The notes under the pieces: model-generated | Told to the model about the DNA's origin: nothing | Databases searched by the model: none | Seen by the model: only the letters and a program-made list of their open reading frames with translations | Program-made: the position numbers and the translations under genes | Part shown: positions 22,371 through 30,844 of the stretch, piece by piece | Layout of the letters: each line of letters starts with the position of its first letter | Numbering within the stretch: the stretch's first letter is position 1 | NCBI RefSeq assembly: GCF_042665545.1 | Contig: NZ_JBHTCM010000004.1 | Location: forward strand, 1-64,000 | Source: Rhodocista pekingensis | GTDB lineage: Bacteria > Pseudomonadota > Alphaproteobacteria > Azospirillales > Azospirillaceae | Length of the DNA stretch: 64,000 nt | Reading direction: 5' to 3'

Positions 22371-25249
22371 GCCGCGCCTCCGCCGCCGGCATCGACCCGC
22401 GCCAGATAGAAGGTGCGCGGCCGCGTTCCCAGTTCCCGCAGCAGGACATAGGCCCGGCCCTGGGCATGCAGGGCGGCAACGCGGCTCGCGGGATCGTCCA
22501 GGTCGCCGAAGACCAGGGCACCGGTCGGGCAGGCGGCGGCGCAGGCGGTGGTGACGGCGTCCGTCGCCAGTGGCCGGCCGGCGGCAGCGGCGTCGTTCTC
22601 CGCGGTCCGGATGCGCTGGACGCAGTAGGTGCATTTCTCGATGACGCCGCGGGCGCGCACGGTGACGTCCGGATTGCGCTGCGGCACGGCCGCCGCGATG
22701 TCCGCCGCGGCGTGGTCCAGGTAGTTGAAGCGCCGCACCTCGTAGGGGCAGTAGGCTTCGCAGGTCCGGGTGCCGATGCAGCGGTTGTAGACCATCTGGT
22801 TCAGCCCGTCGGGACCGTGGACCGTGGCGTTGACGGGACAGCCGACCTCGCAGGGTGCCTTCTCGCAGTGCATGCAGAGCACCGGCAGGAAGCGCGCGCC
22901 CTCCCGCTCTTCCGCGCCGGTCCAGTAGCGTTCCACCCGCAGCCAGTGCATGGCACGGCCGCGTGCCATCTCCGCCGGACCGACGGAGGGAATGTTGTTC
23001 TCCGCCTGGCAGGCGACGACGCAGGCCATGCAGCCGATGCAGGCGTCCAGGTCCACCGCCATCGCCCAGCGCTGTCCGGGCATCGGCCAGTCGGGATGCA
23101 GCGACGGCGGCGGCGGGGCGGCGGCGGGGACCGGCACCGTCGGGTCCGCCAGCGGCACGCTGCGCGCCAGTTCCCCGCCGTGCATCCGCCCTTCGCGCTG
23201 GGCCAGCGGCAGCGGTGCCTGTCCGCCCAGGGGCCGCAGCGCCGCCCCGCTCCGCCGCCAGAACGACGCCCAGCCGCGCACCGTGGCGGCGTTGTAGCCC
23301 AGCCCGGTGCCGTTGCGCCCCGCCGCTGTCCGTCCGTAGCCGAGCCAGAGGGTCAGGGTCCCCTCCGCCTGTCCGGGCAGGACCAGGGCGGGACCCCGGA
23401 CGGCACGGCCCCCCGCCGCCACCTCCACCAGATCCCCGTCCGTCAGGACCAGCGCTCGGGCCAGGGCGGGGGACACCCCGACGGCATTGGTCCAGCCCAG
23501 GGTGGTCAGGGGCTTCGGCAGTTCCTGGAGCCAGGCGTTGTTGGCGTAGCGGCCGTCCCAGACCGTCGGGTCCGGACGGAAGACGATCTCCAGCCCGTCG
23601 CCCTCCGGCCCTGTCCCGGCCTGACTCTCCTGTGCCGCCGGCGGGGCGGCGGTCGTCCCCCTCAGCGGGACCGGCGGGGCCGCGCTGCCGCGGACGAAGC
23701 CCAGCCGCAGCGCCTCCTGCCAGCGGGCCGCGAACGCCGCGTCGCCCCAGGCTTCCCGCCAGGTGGCCTGCACGCAGTCCAGGGCGGACGCGGGCTCGCC
23801 CAGCAGACGGGACAGCAGCCCGGCCGCCGGCCGGCCGGCCAGGGGGCGCACCGTCGGCTGCACGATGGTGGCGGTACCGTCCGGTGCGCGCAGATCGCCC
23901 CAGCTCTCCAGCTCATGCGCCAGCGGCAGGTGCCACGCGGCGGCCATGCCCGTCTCATCGCGGTAAAGCCCGGCATGCAGGGTCAACGGCACCCGTGCCA
24001 GCAGTTCCGCGATGTGCAGCCCGGCGGGCGCATCCTGGACGGGGTTGCTGCCGATCATCAGCAGTGCGGAAACGCGGCCGTCCGCCATGTCCTGCGCCAG
24101 CGCGGCAAGGCCGGTGTCCGGGTCATCCAGCGGGTCCGCGACCGGCTCCGTCGCTTCCAGCAGCGTGCCGGCCGCGTCCAGTCGGGGGGCCAGTCGCGGT
24201 GCCAGGCGCAGGGCCAGCCGGTGACCCAGCGCCTGCGCCGCCGGCGGGAGATGCCCGCCCGTCAGCAGCAGCGCCCGTCCCGCATGCTCCGCCAGGGCGG
24301 CGGCGGCGCGGGCGACGAAGGCATGCTCCGCCGGGGTCAGGTCCGGCGGTTCCGCCCCGGACTCGCCCAGGGCCTGCGCCAGCGCCGTCAGCAGGAGCGG
24401 CAGGCGCGCCTCCGCCACCGGCAGCCGGCCGTCGGCCTGCATCCCGGTCAGACTCGGCGTCGCCTCCGCCACCAGCAGCGGCCCCGGCGGCAGCCGGCCC
24501 TCCCGCACGGCCTTCCGCCGCTCCGCCCAGAGGGCGGCATGGTCGAGCTGCTCCGGGCCGGGACCCAGCGGGTCGGCGCCCAGGCAGACCAGGGCGGCGG
24601 CCCGGTCCAGCCGGGGACGCAGCCGCAGCGGCCGGCCGAAGGCCATCCGCATCGCGGCATCGGCGGCGGGGCTGCCCGTCGCCTCCCAGACATGCCGGCG
24701 CAGGCCGGGCAGGCGGGCCGTCAGGGCCGCGATCTGCCGGGACAGGGTGGGGGAGGTGATCCGCCCGGTCAGCAGCCGGGCGCCGTCCCCGCCGGTCCGC
24801 CGGAGCGTGTCGGCCAGTCCTGCCAGGGCGCGGTCGGCCTCCTCCTCCCCGGCCGGGCGGCCGTCGATCACGGCGGTGCGGGAGCGGTCGGGATCGTAGA
24901 GGGTCAGCACCTCCGCCTGCATGAAGGGATCGGCGGCGCCGCTGCCCGCCGGGTGCCGCGGGTTGCCGTCCAGCCGGGTCGGCCGGCCCATGTGGACCTC
25001 CGCCAGCACGGGCCGCGCCCAGCCGGAGAGCGAGACGGCGGTGGCATAGGTCAGCGGCCGGCCGGGCACCAGCTCCTCCGGCTGGCGGACATAGGGCACG
25101 GCCTCCGGCGGCGGCGGGCCGTCGCAGCCGGCGGCGGCAAGGGCGAAGCTGGCCGCCATGCTGCGCAGCACGTCGCGCCGCGACGCCTCGGGCAGGGCGT
25201 CCAGCGCCGGCCAGTCCCGGCGCAGGGGATGCCGCCGGCCGCCGCTCAT
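22367..25249 (-). CDS. actB: Alternative complex III subunit ActB (molybdopterin-like domain fused to four-cluster ferredoxin)
   Basis: ActB relays electrons through Fe-S clusters. The 960-residue protein has a twin-arginine-like start (SRRDVLRSM near residue 24). A molybdopterin-oxidoreductase-like domain fills about residues 45-680; in known ActB it binds no cofactor. The C-terminal ferredoxin domain holds CIGCMACVVAC, CMHCEKAPCEVGCP, CIGTRTCEAYCP and CTYC near 750-920. Those cysteines fit three 4Fe-4S and one 3Fe-4S cluster. The start at 25249 overlaps actA by 4 nt. Confidence 0.93.
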   Translation of the reverse strand: MSGGRRHPLRRDWPALDALPEASRRDVLRSMAASFALAAAGCDGPPPPEAVPYVRQPEELVPGRPLTYATAVSLSGWARPVLAEVHMGRPTRLDGNPRHPAGSGAADPFMQAEVLTLYDPDRSRTAVIDGRPAGEEEADRALAGLADTLRRTGGDGARLLTGRITSPTLSRQIAALTARLPGLRRHVWEATGSPAADAAMRMAFGRPLRLRPRLDRAAALVCLGADPLGPGPEQLDHAALWAERRKAVREGRLPPGPLLVAEATPSLTGMQADGRLPVAEARLPLLLTALAQALGESGAEPPDLTPAEHAFVARAAAALAEHAGRALLLTGGHLPPAAQALGHRLALRLAPRLAPRLDAAGTLLEATEPVADPLDDPDTGLAALAQDMADGRVSALLMIGSNPVQDAPAGLHIAELLARVPLTLHAGLYRDETGMAAAWHLPLAHELESWGDLRAPDGTATIVQPTVRPLAGRPAAGLLSRLLGEPASALDCVQATWREAWGDAAFAARWQEALRLGFVRGSAAPPVPLRGTTAAPPAAQESQAGTGPEGDGLEIVFRPDPTVWDGRYANNAWLQELPKPLTTLGWTNAVGVSPALARALVLTDGDLVEVAAGGRAVRGPALVLPGQAEGTLTLWLGYGRTAAGRNGTGLGYNAATVRGWASFWRRSGAALRPLGGQAPLPLAQREGRMHGGELARSVPLADPTVPVPAAAPPPPSLHPDWPMPGQRWAMAVDLDACIGCMACVVACQAENNIPSVGPAEMARGRAMHWLRVERYWTGAEEREGARFLPVLCMHCEKAPCEVGCPVNATVHGPDGLNQMVYNRCIGTRTCEAYCPYEVRRFNYLDHAAADIAAAVPQRNPDVTVRARGVIEKCTYCVQRIRTAENDAAAAGRPLATDAVTTACAAACPTGALVFGDLDDPASRVAALHAQGRAYVLLRELGTRPRTFYLARVDAGGGGAA

Positions 25250-25872
25250 CGGTGGCACACATGGCAGTGGTCCAGCAGGGTCGGCTCGATGCCGCGGGCC
25301 GCCAGCAGGGCCGGCCCGTTCTCCGGTCGGTGCGGCGGTGACCGCCAGTCCAGATCGAACACCGCCTCGGGCGGGCGCAGATGCGGGGCCGGATCGCGGT
25401 GGCAGTCCAGGCACCAGCCCATGCCGAAGTCGCGCACCGGGCGGGTCTGCTCCATGGTGGAGACATCGCCGTGGCAGGTGGCGCAGCCCACCCCGGCCGC
25501 GACATGGGTGCCATGGTGGAAATAGGTGTGCGAGGGCAGCGCCTGCACCCGCTGCCAGATCAGCACGAAGGGCATCTCCGCCGGCGGGTCGATGGCCAGA
25601 TGGCAGGTCATACAGGTCCACATCGGCGGAAATCCGGCTTCGGGGGCGGTCGCCACGGAGCTGTGGCAGTGGCGGCAGTCCAGCCCCAGCGTTCCGACAT
25701 GCCGGGCATGGCTGAAGGCCACCGGCTGCGCCGGTGCCGGCCCGGCCCGGCGGAACACCGCAGGGTCCGGCACGCCGGCGGCGAGCAGGACCAAGCCCGA
25801 CAACAGGACCGCGGCGGCAGCCAGGGCCGAGCGGAACAGGATGTCGGCACGGGGGCGGAAGAGCTGGGGCAT
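25246..25872 (-). CDS. actA: Alternative complex III subunit ActA (pentahaem cytochrome c)
   Basis: The 208-residue product has one N-terminal membrane anchor (about residues 14-34) and five haem c motifs in order: CRHCH, CMTCH, CATCH, CLDCH and CHVCH. This is the pentahaem pattern of Rhodothermus ActA. It takes electrons from ActB on the periplasmic side. The ATG at 25872 is chosen because the sequence before it lacks a signal-like segment. It is the first gene of actABCDEF, about 47 nt downstream of the start predicted from an EcfG-type motif. Confidence 0.92.
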   Translation of the reverse strand: MPQLFRPRADILFRSALAAAAVLLSGLVLLAAGVPDPAVFRRAGPAPAQPVAFSHARHVGTLGLDCRHCHSSVATAPEAGFPPMWTCMTCHLAIDPPAEMPFVLIWQRVQALPSHTYFHHGTHVAAGVGCATCHGDVSTMEQTRPVRDFGMGWCLDCHRDPAPHLRPPEAVFDLDWRSPPHRPENGPALLAARGIEPTLLDHCHVCHR

Positions 25873-25925
25873 CCGGCCATCGGGGCGGTCGGGGCGATGG
25901 GGCGAGGCGGTGATGTCTGGTCGGC

Positions 25926-25950
25926 AACGCAGCGCCGCACCACCTGTTCC
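25926..25950 (-). promoter_or_regulatory. Perfect EcfG-type promoter motif for the act operon
   Basis: On the minus strand GGAAC (25950-25946), 16 nt, CGTT (25929-25926) match the EcfG consensus exactly. The predicted transcript would start near 25919, leaving a leader of roughly 47 nt before actA. The divergent tauE-like gene starts 150 nt away on the other strand. Direct experimental support is lacking. Confidence 0.65.
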
Positions 25951-26100
25951 CCCTGCCGTCTGTTCCCCTGCCGCTTCCGGCTCCGGGCGATCCCGCTGCC
26001 GACGCTGGCGACGAGGCTCCCGCTCCCGGTATAGGATGCCGCCCCGGCATCGACCGGCCTGTGCCGGGGCGCAAGGGCCGGTCTCCGCCGACGGAGGGGC

Positions 26101-26859
26101 ATGCTCGACCAGATTCTTCTTTTCGCCGCCGTCGGCTTCGCGGCGCAGATCGTGGACGGGGCCATCGGCATGGCCTACGGCGTCACCGCCACCACGGTGA
26201 TGCTCAGCCTCGGCATTCCCCCCGCAACCGCCAGTGCCAGCGTCCATGCGGCGGAGGTGTTCACGACCGGCGCGTCGGGTCTTTCCCACTGGATCGCGGG
26301 CAATGTGCGGATGCGGCTGGTGCTGCGGCTGGCGCTGCCCGGCATGGTCGGCGGGGCACTCGGCGCCTATGTGCTGTCATCCGTGCCCGGCGACGCGATC
26401 CGACCGTTCGTCTCCCTCTACCTGATGGCGATGGGCGGCCTGATTCTCTGGAAGGCCCTGCGCCGGACGGAAGTCACGGACGCGCCTCCGAAGCGGCTGG
26501 TTCCGCTGGGACTGACCGGCGGCTTTCTTGACGCGATCGGCGGCGGGGGCTGGGGGCCGCTCGTCGCCTCCACCCTGATCGGCGGCGGCACGGTGCCGCG
26601 CTACGCCATCGGCTCGACCAATCTGGCGGAGTTCTTCGTCACCGCCGTCGTCTCCGCGACCTTCGTCGTGACCATCGGGCTGCATCTCTGGCCGGTGATC
26701 GCGGGGCTGATCCTGGGCGGCGTGCTGGCGGCGCCGTTCGCGGCCTATGTGACCCGGCGCCTGCCGGACCGGCCGCTGATGATCCTGGTCGGCGTGGTCA
26801 TCGTGCTGCTGAGCCTGCGGAACCTCCTGCCGGTCATCGCACCCTGGCTGCCGTTCTGA
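26101..26859 (+). CDS. TauE/SafE-family membrane permease
   Basis: The 252-residue product has about eight hydrophobic segments. It shows the TauE/SafE duplication: VDGAIGMAYGVT near residue 19 and GGFLDAIGGGGWGPLVAS near 139, each following a helix. The family exports or imports sulphite, sulphonates or other small anions; the substrate cannot be read from sequence. It is divergent from actA and overlaps the end of the dehydrogenase gene by 26 nt. Confidence 0.85.
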   Translation: MLDQILLFAAVGFAAQIVDGAIGMAYGVTATTVMLSLGIPPATASASVHAAEVFTTGASGLSHWIAGNVRMRLVLRLALPGMVGGALGAYVLSSVPGDAIRPFVSLYLMAMGGLILWKALRRTEVTDAPPKRLVPLGLTGGFLDAIGGGGWGPLVASTLIGGGTVPRYAIGSTNLAEFFVTAVVSATFVVTIGLHLWPVIAGLILGGVLAAPFAAYVTRRLPDRPLMILVGVVIVLLSLRNLLPVIAPWLPF

Positions 26860-27916
26860 GACGGGACGTTCTGAGACGGGAGTCGCGGCCGGGGCGGGCG
26901 CTGCCTTTCCGGCTGCCGGCCGCGGCCGCCAGCGCCAGCCCGCCGCCCAGGGCCAGCAGGCTTCCGGCCGCCACCAGGCGCGCCGCCGCGGCGGTGAGGG
27001 AGGGACCGACCTGCTTCGACTCCGCATCGAAGCGGCCGTGCGCCCGGTGCAGCCCCGCCACGGGCTCGAACAGGTTGTCCTCGCGGTCGGCGGGAAGCGG
27101 GTCGCCGGTGCCCTGGCCCTTCACCGCCGTCGCGGCGAGATAGCGGTCCGCCAGCCCCGGGGCGGCGAAGGAACCGAGGATCACCAGCGGGGTGGAGCCG
27201 CCGACCCAGTGCTCCCGCGCCGGGTTGTCCGCCGCCTCCAGGATGTGGCCGGCGATGCCTTCGGGCTGGAAGACGGGGGCGACGGGCCGGGGCTGCGTGC
27301 CCATGCGGGTGCGCGCCCAGTCGAACTGCGGCGTGTTCACGGCGGGGATGTGAACGGTGGTCAGCCGGACATCGCTACGCAGGTACAGCAGTTCGGCATG
27401 CAGGCTGTCGAGGAATCCCTTGATGGCGTGCTTCGCCCCGCAATAGGCGGCCTGCACGGGGATGCCGCGGTAGGCGAGGGAGGACCCGACCTGCACGATG
27501 GTGCCGGCATTCCGTGGCAGCATCCGCCGCAGCGCCGCCATCACCCCGTGCATGGACCCGAGATAGGTCACCTCCGTGACGCGTCGCAGCTCCGCCGGTT
27601 CCAGGTCCTTCACCAGGGAAAAGACCGTGGACATGGCCGCGTTGATCCAGAGGTCGATGGGCCCGAATTCCCGCTCCACCCGGTCGGCCGCCGCCTCGAC
27701 CGCGGCCGCATCCGCCACGTCGCAGGGAAGCTCCAGGGCGCGGCCGCCCAGCTGCTCGACCTCGGCCCGGGTCGCCGCCAGCCCGTCGGTGCCGCGGGCG
27801 ATGATACCGATGCGGTCGCCGCGGCGGGCAAGCGCCGCCACGACGGCGCGGCCCACCCCGGCGGTCCCGCCGGTGACGATGACGGTGCGGGGCGTCCTGG
27901 CGCGGGAACTGTCCAT
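26834..27916 (-). CDS. Short-chain dehydrogenase with C-terminal membrane segment
   Basis: The 360-residue protein has an N-terminal Rossmann motif TGGTAGVG (residues 15-22), a catalytic Ser around 145, and Tyr158 and Lys162 in YCGAK, so it is an active-type classical SDR. Beyond the usual 250-residue fold it has about 100 extra residues. One hydrophobic stretch (about 315-335) and a basic tail suggest membrane association. Substrate is unknown. It overlaps the convergent permease gene by 26 nt. Confidence 0.8.
   Translation of the reverse strand: MDSSRARTPRTVIVTGGTAGVGRAVVAALARRGDRIGIIARGTDGLAATRAEVEQLGGRALELPCDVADAAAVEAAADRVEREFGPIDLWINAAMSTVFSLVKDLEPAELRRVTEVTYLGSMHGVMAALRRMLPRNAGTIVQVGSSLAYRGIPVQAAYCGAKHAIKGFLDSLHAELLYLRSDVRLTTVHIPAVNTPQFDWARTRMGTQPRPVAPVFQPEGIAGHILEAADNPAREHWVGGSTPLVILGSFAAPGLADRYLAATAVKGQGTGDPLPADREDNLFEPVAGLHRAHGRFDAESKQVGPSLTAAAARLVAAGSLLALGGGLALAAAAGSRKGSARPGRDSRLRTSRLRTAARVR
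26852..26881. repeat. 15-bp perfect tandem duplication at the end of the TauE-family gene
   Basis: CGTTCTGAGACGGGA occurs at 26852-26866 and again at 26867-26881. The first copy contains the permease stop codon. Both copies are read in frame at the C-terminus of the convergent dehydrogenase, giving a duplicated SRLRT. Confidence 0.9.
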
Positions 27917-28011
27917 GCCGGGTCCTTACAGCTGCGTCTACGGGAGAGGACAGGGAAACCGGAACCGGCCGCCGGGAGTTCCGGCGGCCGGTGCGATCGT
28001 GGCCGTTCCCG

Positions 28012-28665
28012 TCAGAAGCGGTAGCCGAGTGTGGCGACCAGTTCGTGCGCGCGCAGATCCTCGTCCAGGACGCCGCTGGTGGAGGAGAGCTGCACCTTAC
28101 CCAGGTCCACGTAGCGGTAGCCCAGGTCGAAGAACAGGCCGCTGCCGGTCTCCACCTGCGCGCCGGCCATGAGCTGCCAGGAGAACTGGTCGTCATCGCT
28201 GCCGAAGAACCGTTCCAGCCGGTTCTGGTCGGCGATGATCACGTCCACGTCGTCCACCTTCGTGGTGGACAGGCCGATGCCGGCTCCCAGATAGGGCCGC
28301 ACCTGCTGGCGGTTGCCCATCAGCTCGAAGGCGCCGAAATCGTAGTAGGCGTTGACCATGAGGGTCCGGTTGTCGACCTCGCTGTTAATCGGCAGGCCGC
28401 CGGCGGCAAAGCCGCGGCCGCCTTCGACGATGTAGCGGTCGCGCCAGTCGGCGGTCAGATCGACGCGCAGGTTGGGATTGATCCGGTAGCCCGCGCCGAT
28501 GCCCCAGAGCGGCGAATAGTCGATCTCGTCCTCCGAGGACCAGGAATAGCCCAGGCTGCCGCGGATGTAGGGACCGCTGTCCCCGCTGCGGGTGCCCTGG
28601 GCGAGCGCCGGGGCCGTGGCGACGAGAAGGACGAGCGCCGTAGCGCCGGCGAGACGATGCTTCAT
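28012..28665 (-). CDS. Outer-membrane beta-barrel protein
   Basis: The 217-residue product has a signal peptide (ending ALAQ near residue 23). Alternating amphipathic strands follow (GPYIRGSLGYSW, LWGIGAGYRI, LRVDLTADWRD, RPYLGAGIGLS), and it ends in a strand with terminal Phe (HELVATLGYRF), the usual C-terminal signal for outer-membrane insertion. It resembles the eight-stranded OmpA/Omp25 group. The ATG follows GGAGATAT. No operon partner is obvious. Confidence 0.85.
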   Translation of the reverse strand: MKHRLAGATALVLLVATAPALAQGTRSGDSGPYIRGSLGYSWSSEDEIDYSPLWGIGAGYRINPNLRVDLTADWRDRYIVEGGRGFAAGGLPINSEVDNRTLMVNAYYDFGAFELMGNRQQVRPYLGAGIGLSTTKVDDVDVIIADQNRLERFFGSDDDQFSWQLMAGAQVETGSGLFFDLGYRYVDLGKVQLSSTSGVLDEDLRAHELVATLGYRF

Positions 28666-28834
28666 CAGATATCTCCGTGTTGTTGCGTTCCACGACGCCC
28701 CAACACCGCAGCGCAGCGAATCGTCATCCCTTGCCGGTCGGCCGGTCCCGGTTACCGATGCCTGTTGCCGATCCGCACCACTCCTATCGTTGCGACACAG
28801 TATGCCCCGGTGACTGTGAGGGGCGGCGAATTCG

Positions 28835-29029
28835 TCAGGCGCGGAAGGTGCCGGGCGGCGGGCGCTGCGGCACGGGAACAGGCTGCGGCTCCCCGGGCTG
28901 GGGCGGGATGTCCTGGCCCGGCAGGTCGCGGCCCGGCAGGTCCCGCCCCGGTCCGGGGATGCCCTGTCCGGGCAGGTCCTCGTTCGGCAGGGGCGGGCGG
29001 GTCGGGGGAAGCGGCTGCGGCTGGTTCAT
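28835..29029 (-). CDS. Small proline-rich protein
   Basis: The 64-residue product begins MNQPQPLPPTRPPLP and contains repeated LPG units (DLPGRDLPGQD). No signal or domain is seen, so the protein is probably disordered. An AAAGGAG ribosome binding site precedes the ATG. Its composition resembles the peptide coupled to actF, but repeat details differ. Function is unknown; small size and low complexity keep confidence moderate. Confidence 0.6.
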   Translation of the reverse strand: MNQPQPLPPTRPPLPNEDLPGQGIPGPGRDLPGRDLPGQDIPPQPGEPQPVPVPQRPPPGTFRA

Positions 29030-29084
29030 GCTCGCACTCCTTTCAGACTGGGTCTGTCGGACTGGGGGAAAGGGAGGCCGGCCG

Positions 29085-29687
29085 TCACAGCCGGGCGATG
29101 CGCAGGTTACGGAACTGGACCCGGGAGCCCGGGTGGTGGGCCTGCAACCCGACATGCCCTTCCGGCCGGCGGTTGCCGCGGTCGAGCCGGCTGACCGGCG
29201 TGCCGTTCAGCCAGACGCTCAGGCAGGGGCCACGGAAGGCGATGTCGAAGCGGTTCCACCCGCCGAGGGGACGGGACAGGCGCTCCTGCGCTGCGGCCAG
29301 CCGGTAGACCGCCCCCGTCAGATGCAGCGGACTGTCCAGGCGGTCCGCCTCGGGATCGACGCCGCGGTCGTCGATCTGCACCTCGTAGCCCAGCCGGATG
29401 GCGGGGCCGAGATCATGGGCCAGGGGCGGGATGCGCAGGAAGACACCGGAATTGTCCTCCGGTGACCGGGCGCGCCAGTCCACCCGCAGCAGGAAGTCGG
29501 CATAGACCGAGTCGGCGTACCAGAAGATGCCCGGCCCGCCCTCGCTCTCCAGGACTCCGTCCGCGGCCCAGAAGAAGCGGCCCTGGCCGGCCATCTGCCA
29601 GCCGTCCAGATCGGCGGCCAGCAGTGGTTCCAGCGCGTCATCGGCGATCAGCGGCGGGGCCGCGGCGGGCGACAGGTCCTCGGCCAT
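29085..29687 (-). CDS. DUF1080 (3-keto-disaccharide hydrolase-like) protein
   Basis: The 200-residue product is a single concanavalin-like DUF1080 domain. Elements include LDGWQMAGQGRFFWAADGVLESEGG near residue 27, SGVFLRIP near 80, a GYEVQIDD segment, and a final GHVGLQAHHPGSRVQFRNLRIARL. Family members bind or cleave sugars. ATG 29687 is chosen over 29720 because GGAGG lies six bases before it. No signal peptide is seen, which is unusual for a family often exported. A weak EcfG-like motif lies upstream. Confidence 0.78.
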   Translation of the reverse strand: MAEDLSPAAAPPLIADDALEPLLAADLDGWQMAGQGRFFWAADGVLESEGGPGIFWYADSVYADFLLRVDWRARSPEDNSGVFLRIPPLAHDLGPAIRLGYEVQIDDRGVDPEADRLDSPLHLTGAVYRLAAAQERLSRPLGGWNRFDIAFRGPCLSVWLNGTPVSRLDRGNRRPEGHVGLQAHHPGSRVQFRNLRIARL

Positions 29688-29718
29688 GCGGCCTCCGTCC
29701 GTTCCGGCATGGCCGGAC

Positions 29719-29744
29719 AACCGGAAAGGGGCCGCGACGGTTCC
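29719..29744 (-). promoter_or_regulatory. Weak EcfG-like motif upstream of the DUF1080 gene
   Basis: On the minus strand GGAAC (29744-29740) is followed by 18 nt and GTT (29721-29719), 31 nt from the ATG. Spacing is one base longer than in the other candidates and the base before GTT is G, so this is the least certain of the set. Confidence 0.3.
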
Positions 29745-29765
29745 TGACGGGGCGCTGTTCCCGCG

Positions 29766-30629
29766 TCAGTCGTAATCGGGGATTTCGGGGAACTGGTTCG
29801 GATCGCTGCGGCCGTCGCGGATCAGGCCGTTGCGCTGCTGCCGGTACAGCGACCGGCGGGCGGCGTAGTAGTCGAAGCTGTTGGCCCGCAGATCGTCCAC
29901 CACCTCGATATAGCTGGCGCGGGCGTCGATGGCGACCAGCCCGATGCGGGTGTAGTTGATCCATTCGCGGTCGGTGCCGTCGGCCAGACGCGCCACCGGA
30001 TCGGCCCAGGACTCGGCGAACAGGGCCGGGCCGTCGCGCAGGGAGGAGGGGCCGAGCAGCGGCAGCACGATGTACGGCCCTTCGGGCACGCCCCAGACGG
30101 CCAGCGTCTGGTCGAAGCTCTCATACTCGTAGGGAAGGCCGTTCTTCGCCGCCACGTCGATCAGCCCGGCCAGCCCGACCGTGCTGTTGATGACGAACCG
30201 CTTGGTGACCGTGCCCGCCCCGTCCCAGTCGCCTTGCAGGATCTGGTTGGTCAGGTCCAGCGGCGCGCGCAGATTCTGGAGCACGTTGCGCACGCCCACC
30301 TGCATCGGGTCCGGCACCACCGCCCGGTAGATCTCGGCCAGCGGCCGGAACAGGACCACGTCGAACGCCTCGTTGAACCAGAAGATGCCGCGGTTCACCG
30401 GCTCCAGCGGATCGTTCACGTCCTCCTCGGCCCCGACGGGCGCCCTGCCGGCGGGGGGCACCGGCGCCGTCGGCACCGGCACGATGGGGGAGGTGCGCGG
30501 TGCCCACTGCTCGGCCCGCGCGGCACCGTCGGGTCCGGGGGTGGCGGTCAGGAACACCCCGAGGGCGGAGGCGAGGAGGGCGGAGCGGAGCACGGTGCGG
30601 AAGGGGGGCACGGAGGGGACCTCGGACAT
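29766..30629 (-). CDS. mlaA: MlaA/VacJ-family protein lacking a lipobox
   Basis: MlaA removes phospholipid from the outer leaflet of the outer membrane for retrograde transport. The 287-residue product has the family core NDPLEPVNRGIFWFNEAFD near residue 72, the GVRNVLQNLRAP segment and EGPYIVLPLLGPSSLRDG near 180. The signal-like N-terminus (residues 12-37) has no cysteine, so the usual lipid anchor is missing. An upstream in-frame ATG at 30737 adds a cysteine but no lipobox. The gene is an orphan, without mlaBCDEF nearby. Confidence 0.85.
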   Translation of the reverse strand: MSEVPSVPPFRTVLRSALLASALGVFLTATPGPDGAARAEQWAPRTSPIVPVPTAPVPPAGRAPVGAEEDVNDPLEPVNRGIFWFNEAFDVVLFRPLAEIYRAVVPDPMQVGVRNVLQNLRAPLDLTNQILQGDWDGAGTVTKRFVINSTVGLAGLIDVAAKNGLPYEYESFDQTLAVWGVPEGPYIVLPLLGPSSLRDGPALFAESWADPVARLADGTDREWINYTRIGLVAIDARASYIEVVDDLRANSFDYYAARRSLYRQQRNGLIRDGRSDPNQFPEIPDYD

Positions 30630-30728
30630 GTCGGGGTACGCGGGCGAACCGGCTGGGGCGGCGCTGCCGACCGGAGCGCAGGCAAACCTTCTTCTCAGGA
30701 TAGAAGTAGAATGCAGCAGAAAGGCGAA

Positions 30729-30744
30729 AAGTGACATGGGTCAC
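30729..30744. promoter_or_regulatory. CRP-like palindrome between mlaA and the flippase gene
   Basis: AGTGACATGGGTCACA is a 16-bp inverted repeat of the AGTGA-N6-TCACA form, one mismatch from the CRP consensus TGTGA-N6-TCACA. It lies 100 nt from each divergent start codon. The same arms recur at 36379-36394. Confidence 0.5.
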
Positions 30745-30844
30745 AAGGCGCGCTTCCGGCGGTCAGCTCTTCGTCCGGCGCAGGCCCTGGGCCGGGTCCG
30801 CGGTCCTCTGGCGGCGGTTGCGGCTTCCTGCTAGGTGATCCGCG

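Noticed and set aside
22466..25525. Very long open frame on the plus strand opposite actB
   Set aside because: It is antisense to a protein with clear Fe-S cluster motifs. Its own translation is low-complexity Gln/Arg/Pro with no motif, as expected for high-GC shadow frames.
30630..30737. Start of mlaA at the upstream ATG (30737)
   Set aside because: It would add 36 residues with a cysteine but no lipobox and would place the CRP-like palindrome over the start codon. The ATG at 30629 starts directly before a signal-like segment.
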